From an uncultured Aquimarina sp. (lineage in GTDB: Bacteria > Bacteroidota > Bacteroidia > Flavobacteriales > Flavobacteriaceae): a stretch of DNA of 64,000 nucleotides. The stretch covers positions 558,001 through 622,000 of the forward strand of contig CANNFM010000001.1 of the NCBI GenBank assembly GCA_947503835.1. Reading direction: 5' to 3'. The notes below the pieces were generated by a model. The model was not told the DNA's origin. It saw only the letters and a program-made list of their open reading frames with translations, and did no database searches. A program made the position numbers and the translations under genes. This document shows positions 46,758 through 55,713 of the stretch, in pieces; the stretch's first letter is position 1; each line of letters opens with the position of its first letter.

Positions 46758-48707
46758 ATGAAAAACTTAGTATTCTATCTACTTACCCTATTGTCTTGTA
46801 TCTGTATATCCTGTAGTAAAGAAAGTGTTGACATTGGGCAACTAAATACAGGCAACCCAATCATCCCAGATCAACCCGAAAACATAATTACCACGCCTTG
46901 CGGTTTTGATTTATCTGGCGTAGCCGAAAATGATACCATAATCATTGATTGTCTTTTGGATCTTGGAGGTGCAACGATTAATCTGCCCGCCAATATTACT
47001 TTTGAGTTTAAAGGTGGAGATATCATTAATGGTACATTGATTTTCTCGGGGGGAATGATAGACGGAAGGCTTTTGAGTAATAAACTTGCAATTGGAGGTG
47101 ATGTACAACTAATAGGCGATACCTTTAGATTGTATGCCGTACGGTGGGATATCGTTGAAGGAGAAACAACTTCAGCAATTGCCTTAAAAAACAATGCCGA
47201 ATTCGAGCGTATCATGTTTTTTACCAAAGCATTGGGAGCAACAATCTTCGAAATTGGTCGATTAGATGCTTATTTTGAAATCACAAAAGTAACCAGCACC
47301 ACCACAAATCAAAATTTCTATCCTACACTCGAAGCTGTTAATATTCCTTCAGATTTTCATCTAAAAATGTCTGACGACACCCACTTACGCACCTTTACAG
47401 CCGAAGCCGGAGTCGAAGGTGGTACCGTTTTGGCCGTTGATAATGCCTCTAATATCATCGTTTCTGGGGGTACTATATATGGTGATAGAGATAAACGCAT
47501 ATATTCTGCTGCTGATATCGGTCTCGAAGGGACTCATCTGTTTACAATTCGCTCAGGAAAAAACATCACCCTAGACGGTATCAAATTTGTAGACGGTTCT
47601 AAGGGGTCGATGAACATAAACTCTTACGGGTTTTCATTTAATCCTGATTATAATCCAACTACTGGAGTGGTTATTAAAAACTGTGAGTTCATAAATTCAA
47701 GAAGAATGGCTCTGGCACTTACCGATGCCCGTGATGTGCTTATCGAAGGCAATACTTTTATAGATTCGGGGCAACCTTCAACCAATTCTGATGGCGGTGA
47801 GGTAGGCTATGCCATTAATATCGAACCTGACCGATTTAGAGATGATAACGGTGTTCTTTTTGAGCGCCAAAAAGCTTTTGATATCACCATTAGAGGAAAT
47901 ACTGAAACAGGAAGCCGGGGAGGTTTTGTAACCGCTACCATTGGACAAGATATTACCATAGAAAATAATACTATAGGAACCAGAGCAGTATACTCACTAG
48001 TATCAGGGACTAAAATTATCAATAATACGTTTAAAGCCACGGGAACCGCTACAGAAAGCTGGGCCATATTTGCCGCAGGCGGAATAGAAAGCGAAACTGT
48101 ATTTAATAATGAGATAGCCAATAATACTATCGAAGGCTATAGCCTCGGGATTGCTACAGGGACAAAAGATACCAGTATTCATGATAATACCATCACCAAT
48201 TGTAAACAGGGTATACAAATAGGTAAGACCATTGATTCCCGTGTCTATAATAACACTATTACTGTATCCAATAATGGAATTGGTGCAACCAATACCTTTA
48301 ATAATAATGTAGAAGTCACAGGTAATACAGTCACTTCAGGCGGATTTCATGTTTATTTTGTTCAGCTTAATAATACCGAAGAGCACAAAAACAATACAAT
48401 GGTAGTAGAAAACAATACCTTTTCTAATTTCAACCAAGTTGTGATTTCAGGAACCAAAGGCATCACATTCAAAAATAACACCCTAACTGGTGGAATTGAA
48501 GTGGGTAACGCGTCTAATATTGATGTATCGTTTAATACGGTTACCCCAAATGAAAGCGACGGAATTCGTTTGTTTGGTTCTCATACTTCAGTTGCTATTG
48601 CAAATAATGAGGTCTCAGAGCCAACCGGGGCCTCAAGATATGTATGTATTAATAATGATTCAGACAGTCCTGCCGGAATTACAATGACTAATAACACATG
48701 TAATTGA
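46758..48707 (+). CDS. Right-handed beta-helix lipoprotein
   Basis: This 649-aa protein has a lipoprotein signal (MKNLVFYLLTLLSCICISC, lipid Cys at 19). Residues about 50-649 form a right-handed parallel beta-helix. Rungs of 22-25 residues recur, with Asn/Gly-rich turns such as IEGNTFIDSG, ITIENNTIG, IIDNNTF-like TKIINNTFKATG, and ITFKNNTLTGGIEVGNASNIDVSFNTV. The second half (from about 290) is the PbH1-type repeat region. Such folds bind or cut polysaccharides (pectate lyase, alginate lyase types), but catalytic residues cannot be named, so carbohydrate binding is inferred from fold only. It is divergent from the RHS locus and ends in a 416-bp gap before the next gene. Confidence 0.75.
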   Translation: MKNLVFYLLTLLSCICISCSKESVDIGQLNTGNPIIPDQPENIITTPCGFDLSGVAENDTIIIDCLLDLGGATINLPANITFEFKGGDIINGTLIFSGGMIDGRLLSNKLAIGGDVQLIGDTFRLYAVRWDIVEGETTSAIALKNNAEFERIMFFTKALGATIFEIGRLDAYFEITKVTSTTTNQNFYPTLEAVNIPSDFHLKMSDDTHLRTFTAEAGVEGGTVLAVDNASNIIVSGGTIYGDRDKRIYSAADIGLEGTHLFTIRSGKNITLDGIKFVDGSKGSMNINSYGFSFNPDYNPTTGVVIKNCEFINSRRMALALTDARDVLIEGNTFIDSGQPSTNSDGGEVGYAINIEPDRFRDDNGVLFERQKAFDITIRGNTETGSRGGFVTATIGQDITIENNTIGTRAVYSLVSGTKIINNTFKATGTATESWAIFAAGGIESETVFNNEIANNTIEGYSLGIATGTKDTSIHDNTITNCKQGIQIGKTIDSRVYNNTITVSNNGIGATNTFNNNVEVTGNTVTSGGFHVYFVQLNNTEEHKNNTMVVENNTFSNFNQVVISGTKGITFKNNTLTGGIEVGNASNIDVSFNTVTPNESDGIRLFGSHTSVAIANNEVSEPTGASRYVCINNDSDSPAGITMTNNTCN

Positions 48708-49123
48708 TTCTAAAATCACCTGGTAATTTTAAGTAAGACGACCATTTCGTAGGTTTAAATCTTAAAAAAACGTTAACGAAAAACTCTTTTTATCGAAAAA
48801 AAGCTTTATATTCGCAACATTAAAATGGCTTCACACCCCCAATCATTACACACATTTTATTCATTTAGGCTTTACTTCATAAATTAAATCATTAACAGGT
48901 ATTAACAATATTTGATAGTGCGGAAACGTTTTCCAATCTATTGCTTGCTTGTAATTATATCGAAGAGAAATTGCTCAAATCTAGGGATCCTTATTAAGGA
49001 GTTATGATTTGGGTGTGTTGGGGGACACAAACCGGGTATATAATTACTATAAAATTCCCTCTTCTTTATGAAGGGGGAAATTTTTTTGAAGATCTAGCAA
49101 AAAGATGATTATCTTGTAACAGT
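48708..49123. other. 416-bp gap with an orphan terminator
   Basis: No coding frame is supported. A strong bidirectional-looking hairpin with a plus-strand T-tract (49052-49087) sits 37 bp before the next gene, and a GTGTGT/ACACAA palindrome lies near 49012-49030. The section 48740-48900 is AT-rich with no clear signal. Confidence 0.6.
49052..49087 (+). terminator. Intrinsic terminator upstream of the 136-aa gene
   Basis: AAATTCCCTCTTC (49052-49064) pairs with GAAGGGGGAAATTT (49070-49083), with a G-U pair and one bulge, around TTTAT. Seven to eight Ts follow. It could end the beta-helix transcript (345 bp upstream) or a leader RNA of the next gene. Confidence 0.65.
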
Positions 49124-49534
49124 ATGGATAACAAACAACTATATGAAATTTTTCTTACATTAGCTGATCATATTGAAGGTAATAAAGGCTATTGGGAATT
49201 TTCACTGAATGATGTGAAATGCATATGTATAACCGATGAACTTCATAATCGAATGCGAATTATGGCTCCTATAAAAGAGCAAAACTCAATGTCTCCTCAA
49301 GAATATGAAAAGTGTATGGAAGCCAATTTTCATTCGGCGCTAGATGTGCGATATGCCGTTTCTAGTAATGTGCTTATGGCAGTATTTATGCACCCACTTC
49401 GAGAACTTTCTACATTTCAGGTAGAAGATGCATTACAACAAATACATTCGGCGGTAAAAACCTACGGAACTACGCATAGTAGCTCTAATCTCTATTTTCC
49501 GACTAAAGAGGATCGAAGAAATAGTATGAATTAG
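49124..49534 (+). CDS. Hypothetical cytoplasmic protein (136 aa)
   Basis: This protein has no signal or membrane segment. It is mostly helical with a central strand set (GYWEFSLNDVKCICITDELHNRMRIMAPIKEQ) and a helical second half (SPQEYEKCMEANFHSALDVRYAVSSNVLMAVFMHPLRELS, ending HSSSNLYFPTKEDRRNSMN). The layout recalls small YbjN/CesT-like chaperone-type folds, but this is a weak impression and I do not assign a family. It stands alone, 37 bp after a terminator-like hairpin, and is followed by a half copy of the GTCAATTCGAGTG repeat. Confidence 0.6.
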   Translation: MDNKQLYEIFLTLADHIEGNKGYWEFSLNDVKCICITDELHNRMRIMAPIKEQNSMSPQEYEKCMEANFHSALDVRYAVSSNVLMAVFMHPLRELSTFQVEDALQQIHSAVKTYGTTHSSSNLYFPTKEDRRNSMN

Positions 49535-49550
49535 GCTTTTGGGTAAAAAA

Positions 49551-49606
49551 GCTATTCTCGATACATTTTGTCTTCATTTTATTACAACAAAACACTCGAA
49601 TTGACG
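49551..49606. repeat. Dispersed GTCAATTCGAGTG-family repeat, right-half copy
   Basis: TATTCTCGATACATTTTGTC to ACACTCGAATTGACGC matches the right half of the element at 8905-9023 (TTCTCGATACATT and CACTCGAATTGACG). The left arm is absent. It lies between convergent genes. Confidence 0.75.
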
Positions 49607-49672
49607 CTTTTTTCGTAATGTTTATCTTGAATGCACAACCCAGCTAAGCATAGTTTCTTTCTTGGTAATCTT

Positions 49673-50386
49673 CTATACCGAAATCACTTCATCATCACTT
49701 AATAATTCTTCCTGTCGCAAACGAAGTAATATCTGCGCTACAGCAACGGTATCTTTTTCGCAATAGATAACAATACGATCAATATCATTTTCTTTATAAT
49801 ATACATCTCTTACCATACTACCATCGATATCATCTTTGGGAGATGGGATTCCTAAAATACTGGTAAGTAATTTTAAAGAAGTGTAGTGCTTATAATCTCC
49901 AAATTTCCATAAATCCAAGGTATCTAAATGAGGAACTTCCCATGGTTTTTTACCAAAAAGATTCAATTTATAGGGCAATTCGATAGTATGAATGATCATC
50001 CTACGTGCGATATACGGAAAATCAAACTCTTTTCCATTATGTGCACAAAGCAAATGATGTGGCCTGTTAAAATGAGTTTCGATTAGGTTTTTAAAATCGA
50101 TGAGTAGTTGTTTTTCTTCCCCATAAAATGATGTGGTTCTAAACGATCTTGTTTCACCTTTATGCGTAAAATACCCTACCGAAATACAAACTATCTTACC
50201 AAACTCGGCCCAAATACCAGCGCGATCATAAAATTCCTCGGGAGAGAAATCTTCTTTGCGTTGATATCTGGTTTTATCTGCCCATAGGTATTGCATTTCT
50301 TCACTTAAGGTATCAAAATCTTGATGTTCTGGCACGGTTTCTATATCCAGGAATAAAATATGTTCAAGATTTAGCTTATGAAGCAT
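49673..50386 (-). CDS. DnaQ-like 3'-5' exonuclease (DEDDy type)
   Basis: This 237-aa protein has the ribonuclease H-like exonuclease fold of the predicted PolB-related 3'-5' exonucleases. Motif ExoI is LFLDIETVPE (Asp14, Glu16), ExoII is CAHNGKEFDFPYIARRM, and ExoIII is RIVIYCEKDTVAVAQ with Y-x3-D, giving the DEDDy class. It lacks a polymerase part and stands alone as a DNA or RNA end-trimming enzyme. Its ATG overlaps the stop of the serine-hydrolase gene by 11 bp in the same direction, so the two are likely co-transcribed; a functional link is not evident. Confidence 0.85.
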   Translation of the reverse strand: MLHKLNLEHILFLDIETVPEHQDFDTLSEEMQYLWADKTRYQRKEDFSPEEFYDRAGIWAEFGKIVCISVGYFTHKGETRSFRTTSFYGEEKQLLIDFKNLIETHFNRPHHLLCAHNGKEFDFPYIARRMIIHTIELPYKLNLFGKKPWEVPHLDTLDLWKFGDYKHYTSLKLLTSILGIPSPKDDIDGSMVRDVYYKENDIDRIVIYCEKDTVAVAQILLRLRQEELLSDDEVISV

Positions 50387-51536
50387 TCTCTAACATTTTG
50401 TATGCTTCTTCTATAAAAACAAAGAAGTCTTCTGTGAAAGATTCACCGGGAACAAATTGCCCTCTGTTATGGCCTAAACGTACAATAATAGTATCATCTT
50501 CTGGGATACAAATCACATATTGCCCCAAAATACCTCGCATGGCAAAAATTTTCTTATCCAAATGATCAGAAATCCAAAAACCGTAGCCATACATATCATC
50601 GTTTTCAAATCTCGGTTTAGTAGCCAATTCTACAAATTCTGTTGGCAATAACTGTTGTCCCGCAAAAACACCTTTGTTGTTAAACAGTACACCAAAACGC
50701 GCAAAATCTCGCGCATTACTTGCTACACAGCAATAGGCTTTTTCCATACCACTATCCTCACTATCTAATTGCCAAATGGCTTCTTGCTCCATCCCCATAG
50801 GTTTCCAAAAACTCTCACTCAAATATTCTGATAAGCTTTTTCCTGTAGCTTTTTCAATCACCATTCCTAATAATTGAGTATTTCCACTCAAATACTTAAA
50901 CTCTTTACCGGGTTCTTCTACAATTTCTAACCCCAACAAAACTTCTCTAATGTTGTCATAATAATATGCTTTGGCTGTTATTGAGAAGGGACTTGTATAA
51001 CTTTCTTGCCAATTAAGACCAGAGGACATCGAGGAAAGATCGCCTACTGTTGTTTTTGCTGCTAATCCTTCAGAGAATTCTGGGAAAAAATCCCCGAGAG
51101 GTTGATCTAAGTTTTTAATATGCCCATCCATGATTGCTTTTCCTAACATGGCGGTAACCATACTTTTGGCCATCGAGAAAGAATTGGTTTTAGAGGTAGT
51201 TCCAAACCCATCAGCATAGTTTTCATACCAAATACTGTCATTTTTAATGATCATGTAAGCAACAGTTCCTAATCTCTCATTAATTTCGTTTAATCGATCG
51301 GTACTTTTAGCGGTGTTATATTCTTCATGTAATGCCCACGGAATATTAGCATTGCCCTTTGTAATAGTTCTATTATCAAAATGGGTATAATCATCTATAT
51401 ATGCAGTGGTATGACCGGTCATATAGACCACACGAACACCTTTAAGAATATAATCGCTGTCAAAGACATATAATGAAACGATACACAGAACGATAATAGC
51501 CAAAAGCACTTTAAGAAATTTTTTGAAGATTTGCAT
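50376..51536 (-). CDS. Membrane-anchored class C beta-lactamase-family serine hydrolase
   Basis: This 386-aa protein starts at ATG 51536 (MQIFKKFLKVLLAIIVL); a TTG 39 nt upstream was rejected because it gives no signal. An N-terminal membrane anchor (about 8-24) precedes the catalytic domain with the SxxK motif FSMAKS (Ser121, Lys124), the YxN motif as KYLSGN, and NLDQPLGDFFPEFSEG and GDLSSMSSGLNW. It ends with the hydrophobic core GYGFWISDHL and GILGQYVICIP. Relatives hydrolyse esters or peptides; a beta-lactamase function is not implied. The body should lie outside the cytoplasmic membrane. It shares 11 bp with the exonuclease gene. A repeat element lies 140 bp upstream. Confidence 0.82.
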   Translation of the reverse strand: MQIFKKFLKVLLAIIVLCIVSLYVFDSDYILKGVRVVYMTGHTTAYIDDYTHFDNRTITKGNANIPWALHEEYNTAKSTDRLNEINERLGTVAYMIIKNDSIWYENYADGFGTTSKTNSFSMAKSMVTAMLGKAIMDGHIKNLDQPLGDFFPEFSEGLAAKTTVGDLSSMSSGLNWQESYTSPFSITAKAYYYDNIREVLLGLEIVEEPGKEFKYLSGNTQLLGMVIEKATGKSLSEYLSESFWKPMGMEQEAIWQLDSEDSGMEKAYCCVASNARDFARFGVLFNNKGVFAGQQLLPTEFVELATKPRFENDDMYGYGFWISDHLDKKIFAMRGILGQYVICIPEDDTIIVRLGHNRGQFVPGESFTEDFFVFIEEAYKMLENAS

Positions 51537-51675
51537 ATTTAGTTTACTTAGTATGAAAAAATGAATTGATGCCAATTTAATTAAAAAAAATGAATGCCTA
51601 AGAACGCAATACTAATATATCCTAGTTTCATTTTTTAAAACTGGGAGAATAGTTCGAAGTAAAATTATATGAAAT

Positions 51676-51797
51676 CGTGTCAGTTTGAGTGATTCTCTTC
51701 CTAGTATAAGGAAGAGAACTGTGATCTGTTAATCGAAAAACCTGTTCTCGATACAATTTTTTTTCATTTTATTTCAAAAAAGCACTCGAACTGACGG
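51676..51797. repeat. Dispersed GTCAATTCGAGTG-family repeat, full copy
   Basis: CGTGTCAGTTTGAGTGATT (from 51676) and GCACTCGAACTGACGG (to 51797) are inverted arms, with the shared inner part TTCTCGATACA (51744-51755). A second hairpin CTCTTCCTAGTATAAGGAAGAG lies inside the left half. It resembles the copy at 8905-9023 in layout. Confidence 0.8.
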
Positions 51798-51848
51798 TTT
51801 TCCAATTAATTGAATACCTTACATATGTAATAAGTTGTGTTTTTAAAA

Positions 51849-52328
51849 TCAAAACAAAGATTGTTGCTTCACGGGGTTTTCGTGATCCAGTAACCATTTT
51901 TTTCGCCATAACCCTCCTGCGTATCCGGTTAGAGATCCATCGCTACCAATCACTCGATGGCAAGGCACAATAATCCATAACGGATTTTTACCATTTGCAG
52001 AAGCTGCGGCTCGAATACATTTTGGATCGCCTAATCTTTTTGCCATATCCAAATAAGTCGCTGTTTTTCCGAAAGGGATGTTAAGCAGTTCTTCCCATAC
52101 TTTTTTTTGAAATTCGGTACCAGAAGGATTTAGTTTTAGATCAAAAACCGTTCGTTGACCATCGAAATACTCCTTGAGCTGAGCAATTGTCTCTTGTACA
52201 TAAGGGTGTATATCTTTTGAAGGTTTGTTTGATGATTCCTGAGTAACCGAGACACTGGTTATTCCGTTTTCATCTCCTGATATTGCGGCGATCCCTAAAG
52301 GTGTTTCTAAATAGGCCGTTTGGATCAT
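51849..52328 (-). CDS. ogt: Methylated-DNA-protein cysteine methyltransferase
   Basis: This 159-aa DNA-repair protein removes alkyl groups from O6-alkylguanine. The active-site block is IIVPCHRVIGSDGSLTGYAGGLWRKKWLLDHE, with the acceptor Cys at 123, and the DNA-binding helix region is FQKKVWEELLNIPFGKTATY. The size suits the Ogt-type single-domain enzyme. Its ATG overlaps the stop of the CNNM/CBS gene (ATGA), so the two genes form one transcript. It is a suicide enzyme: each molecule acts once. Confidence 0.93.
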   Translation of the reverse strand: MIQTAYLETPLGIAAISGDENGITSVSVTQESSNKPSKDIHPYVQETIAQLKEYFDGQRTVFDLKLNPSGTEFQKKVWEELLNIPFGKTATYLDMAKRLGDPKCIRAAASANGKNPLWIIVPCHRVIGSDGSLTGYAGGLWRKKWLLDHENPVKQQSLF

Positions 52329-53410
52329 TCTTCTGTTGTATCATCAAGAATTCCCAATCTTCTTGCGCGATTTTCCCAGTTCTTGCGAGCAAGGTCCTGC
52401 ATATTGGCATCGGTATCACTTTCGTCTACAATTTCTAGTCCTAATAATGTTTCGATCACATCTTCCATCGTTACTATACCGCTTACCGAACCATACTCAT
52501 CAACTACCAAGGCTACATGCTCACGCTGCTCTACTAACTTTTCAAATAAATCAGGTACTGCAACATTTCGACTCACCACAAACAACTGTCTTTTGAGATC
52601 TCCCAGTTTCTTATTATGATGGTCTTCTGCCATTTCTTTATAAACCTCATCTTTGAGCACATATCCTGTAATATGATCTGGATTGTCTTTGTATACAGGT
52701 ATTCTCGAAAAACGCAATTTCTTATTCGCTTCAAAAAAATCTTGAATAGTTTGATCTTCGGGTGCCATTTTTAGAACGGTTCTGGGAGTCATAATACTCT
52801 TGGCAGGTATGGCTTTAAAGTTGAGCAAATTTCGTATTACTTTAGATTCAGATTCTTCAAAAACACCTTCTTCTTCTGCGATATCGGCCATCGCCGTAAA
52901 ATCTTCTCTACTTAGTACAGAGCCATGGTGCCCTTTACCTCCAATAAGTTTAGTGGTTAATTGTAATACCCAAAGTAATCCGGTATATTTTAACGGGGCA
53001 ATCAATACGATTAGCGCTTTTGAGGTGAAATTGGCAAGTTGTTTCCAATAGGTTGCTCCAATAGTCTTGGGTATTATTTCTGAAACCACCAAAATCAACA
53101 TCGTCATAATCGTTGATACAATCCCCACCATATTAACACCAAGTATTTCAAATTTATAGGGCAACTGTTCTGCTTGTACTCCAACCAAAATCGCTCCTAC
53201 CGTATGTGCTATGGTATTAAGGGTTAAAATGGCAATTAAAGGTTGATCAACATCTTTTTTTAGATTTTCTAATGTGGTTGCATACGATTTTCCTTCTTTC
53301 TTCTTTACATTCACAAATGTTGGAGTTACGCTAAGCAGCACCGCCTCAAGAATTGAGCATAAAAACGAAAAGAAAATAGAAACTACGGCGTAAATAATCA
53401 GTAAGGTCAT
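52325..53410 (-). CDS. CNNM/DUF21 membrane protein with CBS domain pair
   Basis: This 361-aa membrane protein has an N-terminal DUF21 (CNNM) domain with about four transmembrane helices (MTLLIIYAVVSIFFSFLCSILEA, ILTLNTIAHTVGAILVGVQAEQ, VSTIMTMLILVVSEIIPKTIG, ALIVLIAPLKY). A CBS pair at about 205-340 follows (SIMTPRTVLKMAPEDQTIQDFF, HVALVVDEYGSVSGIVTMEDVIETLLG). The C-terminal CorC/HlyC domain of larger relatives is absent, as in the shorter forms. CNNM proteins are tied to magnesium or other divalent-ion export. The stop overlaps the ogt start by 4 bp, so the gene is the first of a two-gene unit with ogt. Confidence 0.88.
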   Translation of the reverse strand: MTLLIIYAVVSIFFSFLCSILEAVLLSVTPTFVNVKKKEGKSYATTLENLKKDVDQPLIAILTLNTIAHTVGAILVGVQAEQLPYKFEILGVNMVGIVSTIMTMLILVVSEIIPKTIGATYWKQLANFTSKALIVLIAPLKYTGLLWVLQLTTKLIGGKGHHGSVLSREDFTAMADIAEEEGVFEESESKVIRNLLNFKAIPAKSIMTPRTVLKMAPEDQTIQDFFEANKKLRFSRIPVYKDNPDHITGYVLKDEVYKEMAEDHHNKKLGDLKRQLFVVSRNVAVPDLFEKLVEQREHVALVVDEYGSVSGIVTMEDVIETLLGLEIVDESDTDANMQDLARKNWENRARRLGILDDTTEE

Positions 53411-53736
53411 GTTATTGTATATGTAATGCTAAAGTACGGTTTTTGGAGTGTATTTTTAAAATGATTATTATCTAAAAAGAATTAATTAATAGATTGGTAT
53501 TGGCAACTCAGAATCTTTTTTCTCGTCCAAATGATTATATTCGAACAATCAACTCCCCTCTTGAGAGGGGAATTTATGAATTTTGAGCTTATCGTTGATT
53601 TCTCTATGGATCAGATATCCATTTCTAAAACAAATAATTACCATCCTACATAACGAGTAGACTCTATACCATTTAAGTTTAAATAAACGATCAATTGTCC
53701 CCAATGACTTGATGATCCTGCAAAAAGGTCTATTTA
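53411..53736. other. 326-bp gap with a hairpin
   Basis: No coding frame is supported. A 7-bp perfect hairpin TCCCCTC-TTGA-GAGGGGA (53554-53571) is the only clear structure; it resembles the GAGAGGGG hairpins of the palindromic element at 30001-30187. No T-tract follows. The rest is AT-rich. A TACTTTAG box about 20-27 nt before the CNNM start resembles the -7 consensus with mismatches. Confidence 0.6.
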
Positions 53737-54138
53737 TTATTCGGTTTTATTATTACCAATTTCGGTCATATATACCTCTAGTGCCTTAAGTTCTTCTTCA
53801 GAAAATGTTTTGATAATAGCAAAATTGGTTTTCATAACAGCATAGGTTTCAGGATCAACAATAGGTTTTGCTTCTTCCTTTAAAAACGCAATCAAATCTG
53901 CATCCTGTTCCTTATAAATTTTCATGATTTCCTCGACTCCCGGCCCTATTGATTTTTTATCAATCTTATGGCAGGTATAGCATTTTCCTTTTCCATTAAA
54001 AATTTTCTTTCCTACATCAAAAGCCGAAGTTTCTTTTTTCTTTGTCCCTATTTTAATGTCTGGTTTCTCTTTTTTTTCAGGTTGACAACTGGTATAAAGC
54101 AATCCAATTACTGCCAATAGCAGGATTATTTTTTGCAT
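53737..54138 (-). CDS. Lipoprotein c-type cytochrome
   Basis: This 133-aa protein has a lipoprotein signal (lipid Cys at 18, LYTSCQ) and a lysine-rich linker, then a monohaem class I cytochrome domain with CYTCH (Cys53, Cys56, His57) and a candidate axial Met in VMKTNF. The domain is short, about 90 residues. It is probably an electron carrier at the membrane. It lies 14 bp after the TerB-like gene, which follows hemB, so the three form one transcription unit and link haem synthesis to a haem protein. No terminator is visible after the stop, and a 326-bp gap follows. Confidence 0.85.
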   Translation of the reverse strand: MQKIILLLAVIGLLYTSCQPEKKEKPDIKIGTKKKETSAFDVGKKIFNGKGKCYTCHKIDKKSIGPGVEEIMKIYKEQDADLIAFLKEEAKPIVDPETYAVMKTNFAIIKTFSEEELKALEVYMTEIGNNKTE

Positions 54139-54152
54139 ATAATGATAATGAA

Positions 54153-54542
54153 CTATTCGTTATATTTTTCTTTAATTTTCTCTATGTCGGTAATAAATCG
54201 GTCTAATAAATCTTTAGAAAAGTTAGTGATTACTTTTTCTTCATCGGGATGCATTCCTTTACTCGCTTCGGCAATTTTAGTAAGTGCATAAATCATAAAA
54301 TCGTACTCCTGATCAGGTCCATTATCAGAAAACACTTCTATTATTTTCTTGTATAAGGTTTCGATATCATTCTGGTTAGCACTCTCATAATCAAAAGACC
54401 ACTTGATCTCTTCTCCTTTTGGATGACCTCTTAAAATCTCTTCGAGTGTTTCTACTTCTTCTTTCTCTATAACCCCATCACTCATGGCCAGTACATATAA
54501 TAACTCTCCAAATGTTTGATATAGCCTATCTCTACTTACCAT
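54153..54542 (-). CDS. TerB-like protein
   Basis: This 129-aa acidic helical protein matches the TerB/TerB-like (DjlA N-terminal) fold. It has the typical start FGELLYVLAMSDGVIEKEEVETLEEILRG and the second repeated helix block DFMIYALTKIAEASKGMHPDEEKVITNF. Repeats of a DGxIxxxEE-type metal-binding loop suggest divalent-cation binding. The family spans tellurite resistance and general stress roles; no other ter gene is near. It sits between hemB and a cytochrome c in the same orientation, with gaps of 24 and 14 bp. Confidence 0.82.
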   Translation of the reverse strand: MVSRDRLYQTFGELLYVLAMSDGVIEKEEVETLEEILRGHPKGEEIKWSFDYESANQNDIETLYKKIIEVFSDNGPDQEYDFMIYALTKIAEASKGMHPDEEKVITNFSKDLLDRFITDIEKIKEKYNE

Positions 54543-54566
54543 AATTTACCATTTTTGATTAATTAA

Positions 54567-55541
54567 TTAACCCAACAACTTTACTACATCCTTGGCAAAA
54601 TAGCTGGCAATAATATGTGCTCCTGCTCTTTTAAAAGCCATGATTTGTTCTAACATAACGGCATCATGATCCAGCCATCCCTTTTCGGCAGCAGCTTTTA
54701 GCATTGCATATTCTCCGCTCACCTGATATACCGCAACCGGAACATCTACATTGTCTCTAACCTCTCTAACCAAATCCAAATAGCACAATCCAGGTTTAAC
54801 CATTACAATATCTGCTCCTTCTTCGATATCCATAAGGGTTTCTTTAATGGCTTCCTCGCGATTGGCAAAATCCATTTGGTATGTTTTTTTATCTCCAAAT
54901 CCAGGTGCAGAATCCAGTGCATCTCTAAAAGGCCCATAAAATGCCGAAGCATATTTGGCACTATAACTCATAATCCCTGTATTCGTATAATTTTCTTCTT
55001 CGAGTATCTCTCTTATCGAAAGAATACGACCATCCATCATATCGCTTGGGGCTACAAAATCTGCACCAGCCTGTGCATGAGACAGTGACATCTCTGCCAA
55101 AACTTCACAGGTTTCATCATTAACGATATATCCATCTTCTACAATACCATCATGGCCATACGAAGAGTATGGATCCAGTGCTACATCGGTCATGACTAAC
55201 ATATCCGGAGTAACTTCCTTTACTGTTTTAACTGCTCTTTGCATTAAACCCTCTGGATTTAATGCTTCGGTTCCTTTATTATCTTTAAGATTATCTGGCA
55301 CCTTAACAAATAGCAGTACCGATTTTAACCCCATAGACCAAAGTTCTTTTACTTCAGTCTTAAGCAAATCCAAGCTATATCTGTAGTAACCGGGCATAGA
55401 AGATATTTCTTCTTTTATACTTTTCCCTTCTACTACAAAAAGGGGAACTAAAAAATCATGTGGGGTAATGGTATTTTCTCTAACCAAAGAACGAATAGCG
55501 TCATTGGTTCTTAGTCTTCTGTTTCTGCGAAGTTGTTGCAT
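54567..55541 (-). CDS. hemB: Porphobilinogen synthase (delta-aminolaevulinic acid dehydratase)
   Basis: This 324-aa enzyme condenses two 5-aminolaevulinate molecules to porphobilinogen in haem synthesis. I chose ATG 55541 (MQQLRRNRRLRTN); a longer in-frame ATG at 55592 adds 17 residues that look unrelated. Both Schiff-base lysines are present: Lys196 in MSYSAKYASAFYGPFRD and Lys249 in VMVKPGLCYLD. The metal site reads TDVALDPYSSYGHDG, that is Asp/Ala in place of the three Zn cysteines of the animal enzyme, so it is a Mg-type (zinc-free) enzyme. It leads the hemB-TerB-cytochrome c unit. Confidence 0.95.
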   Translation of the reverse strand: MQQLRRNRRLRTNDAIRSLVRENTITPHDFLVPLFVVEGKSIKEEISSMPGYYRYSLDLLKTEVKELWSMGLKSVLLFVKVPDNLKDNKGTEALNPEGLMQRAVKTVKEVTPDMLVMTDVALDPYSSYGHDGIVEDGYIVNDETCEVLAEMSLSHAQAGADFVAPSDMMDGRILSIREILEEENYTNTGIMSYSAKYASAFYGPFRDALDSAPGFGDKKTYQMDFANREEAIKETLMDIEEGADIVMVKPGLCYLDLVREVRDNVDVPVAVYQVSGEYAMLKAAAEKGWLDHDAVMLEQIMAFKRAGAHIIASYFAKDVVKLLG

Positions 55542-55713
55542 TCCTAACGTTAAAATTTGATAGGTGTAAATATACTCATATCTCTCGTACAAGATATAAT
55601 GTATGAAAACTTATTTAAAGATAGATTTACTTGAAAAATATATCAAATCCTGTAACAAAACCTTAACAAGTGCTACTAATGGTTACAATACATAAATTGC
55701 AAATTTTGACCGT

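Noticed and set aside
49124..49534. Type III secretion chaperone
   Set aside because: Only a weak layout resemblance; no secretion genes are nearby and no diagnostic motif was seen.
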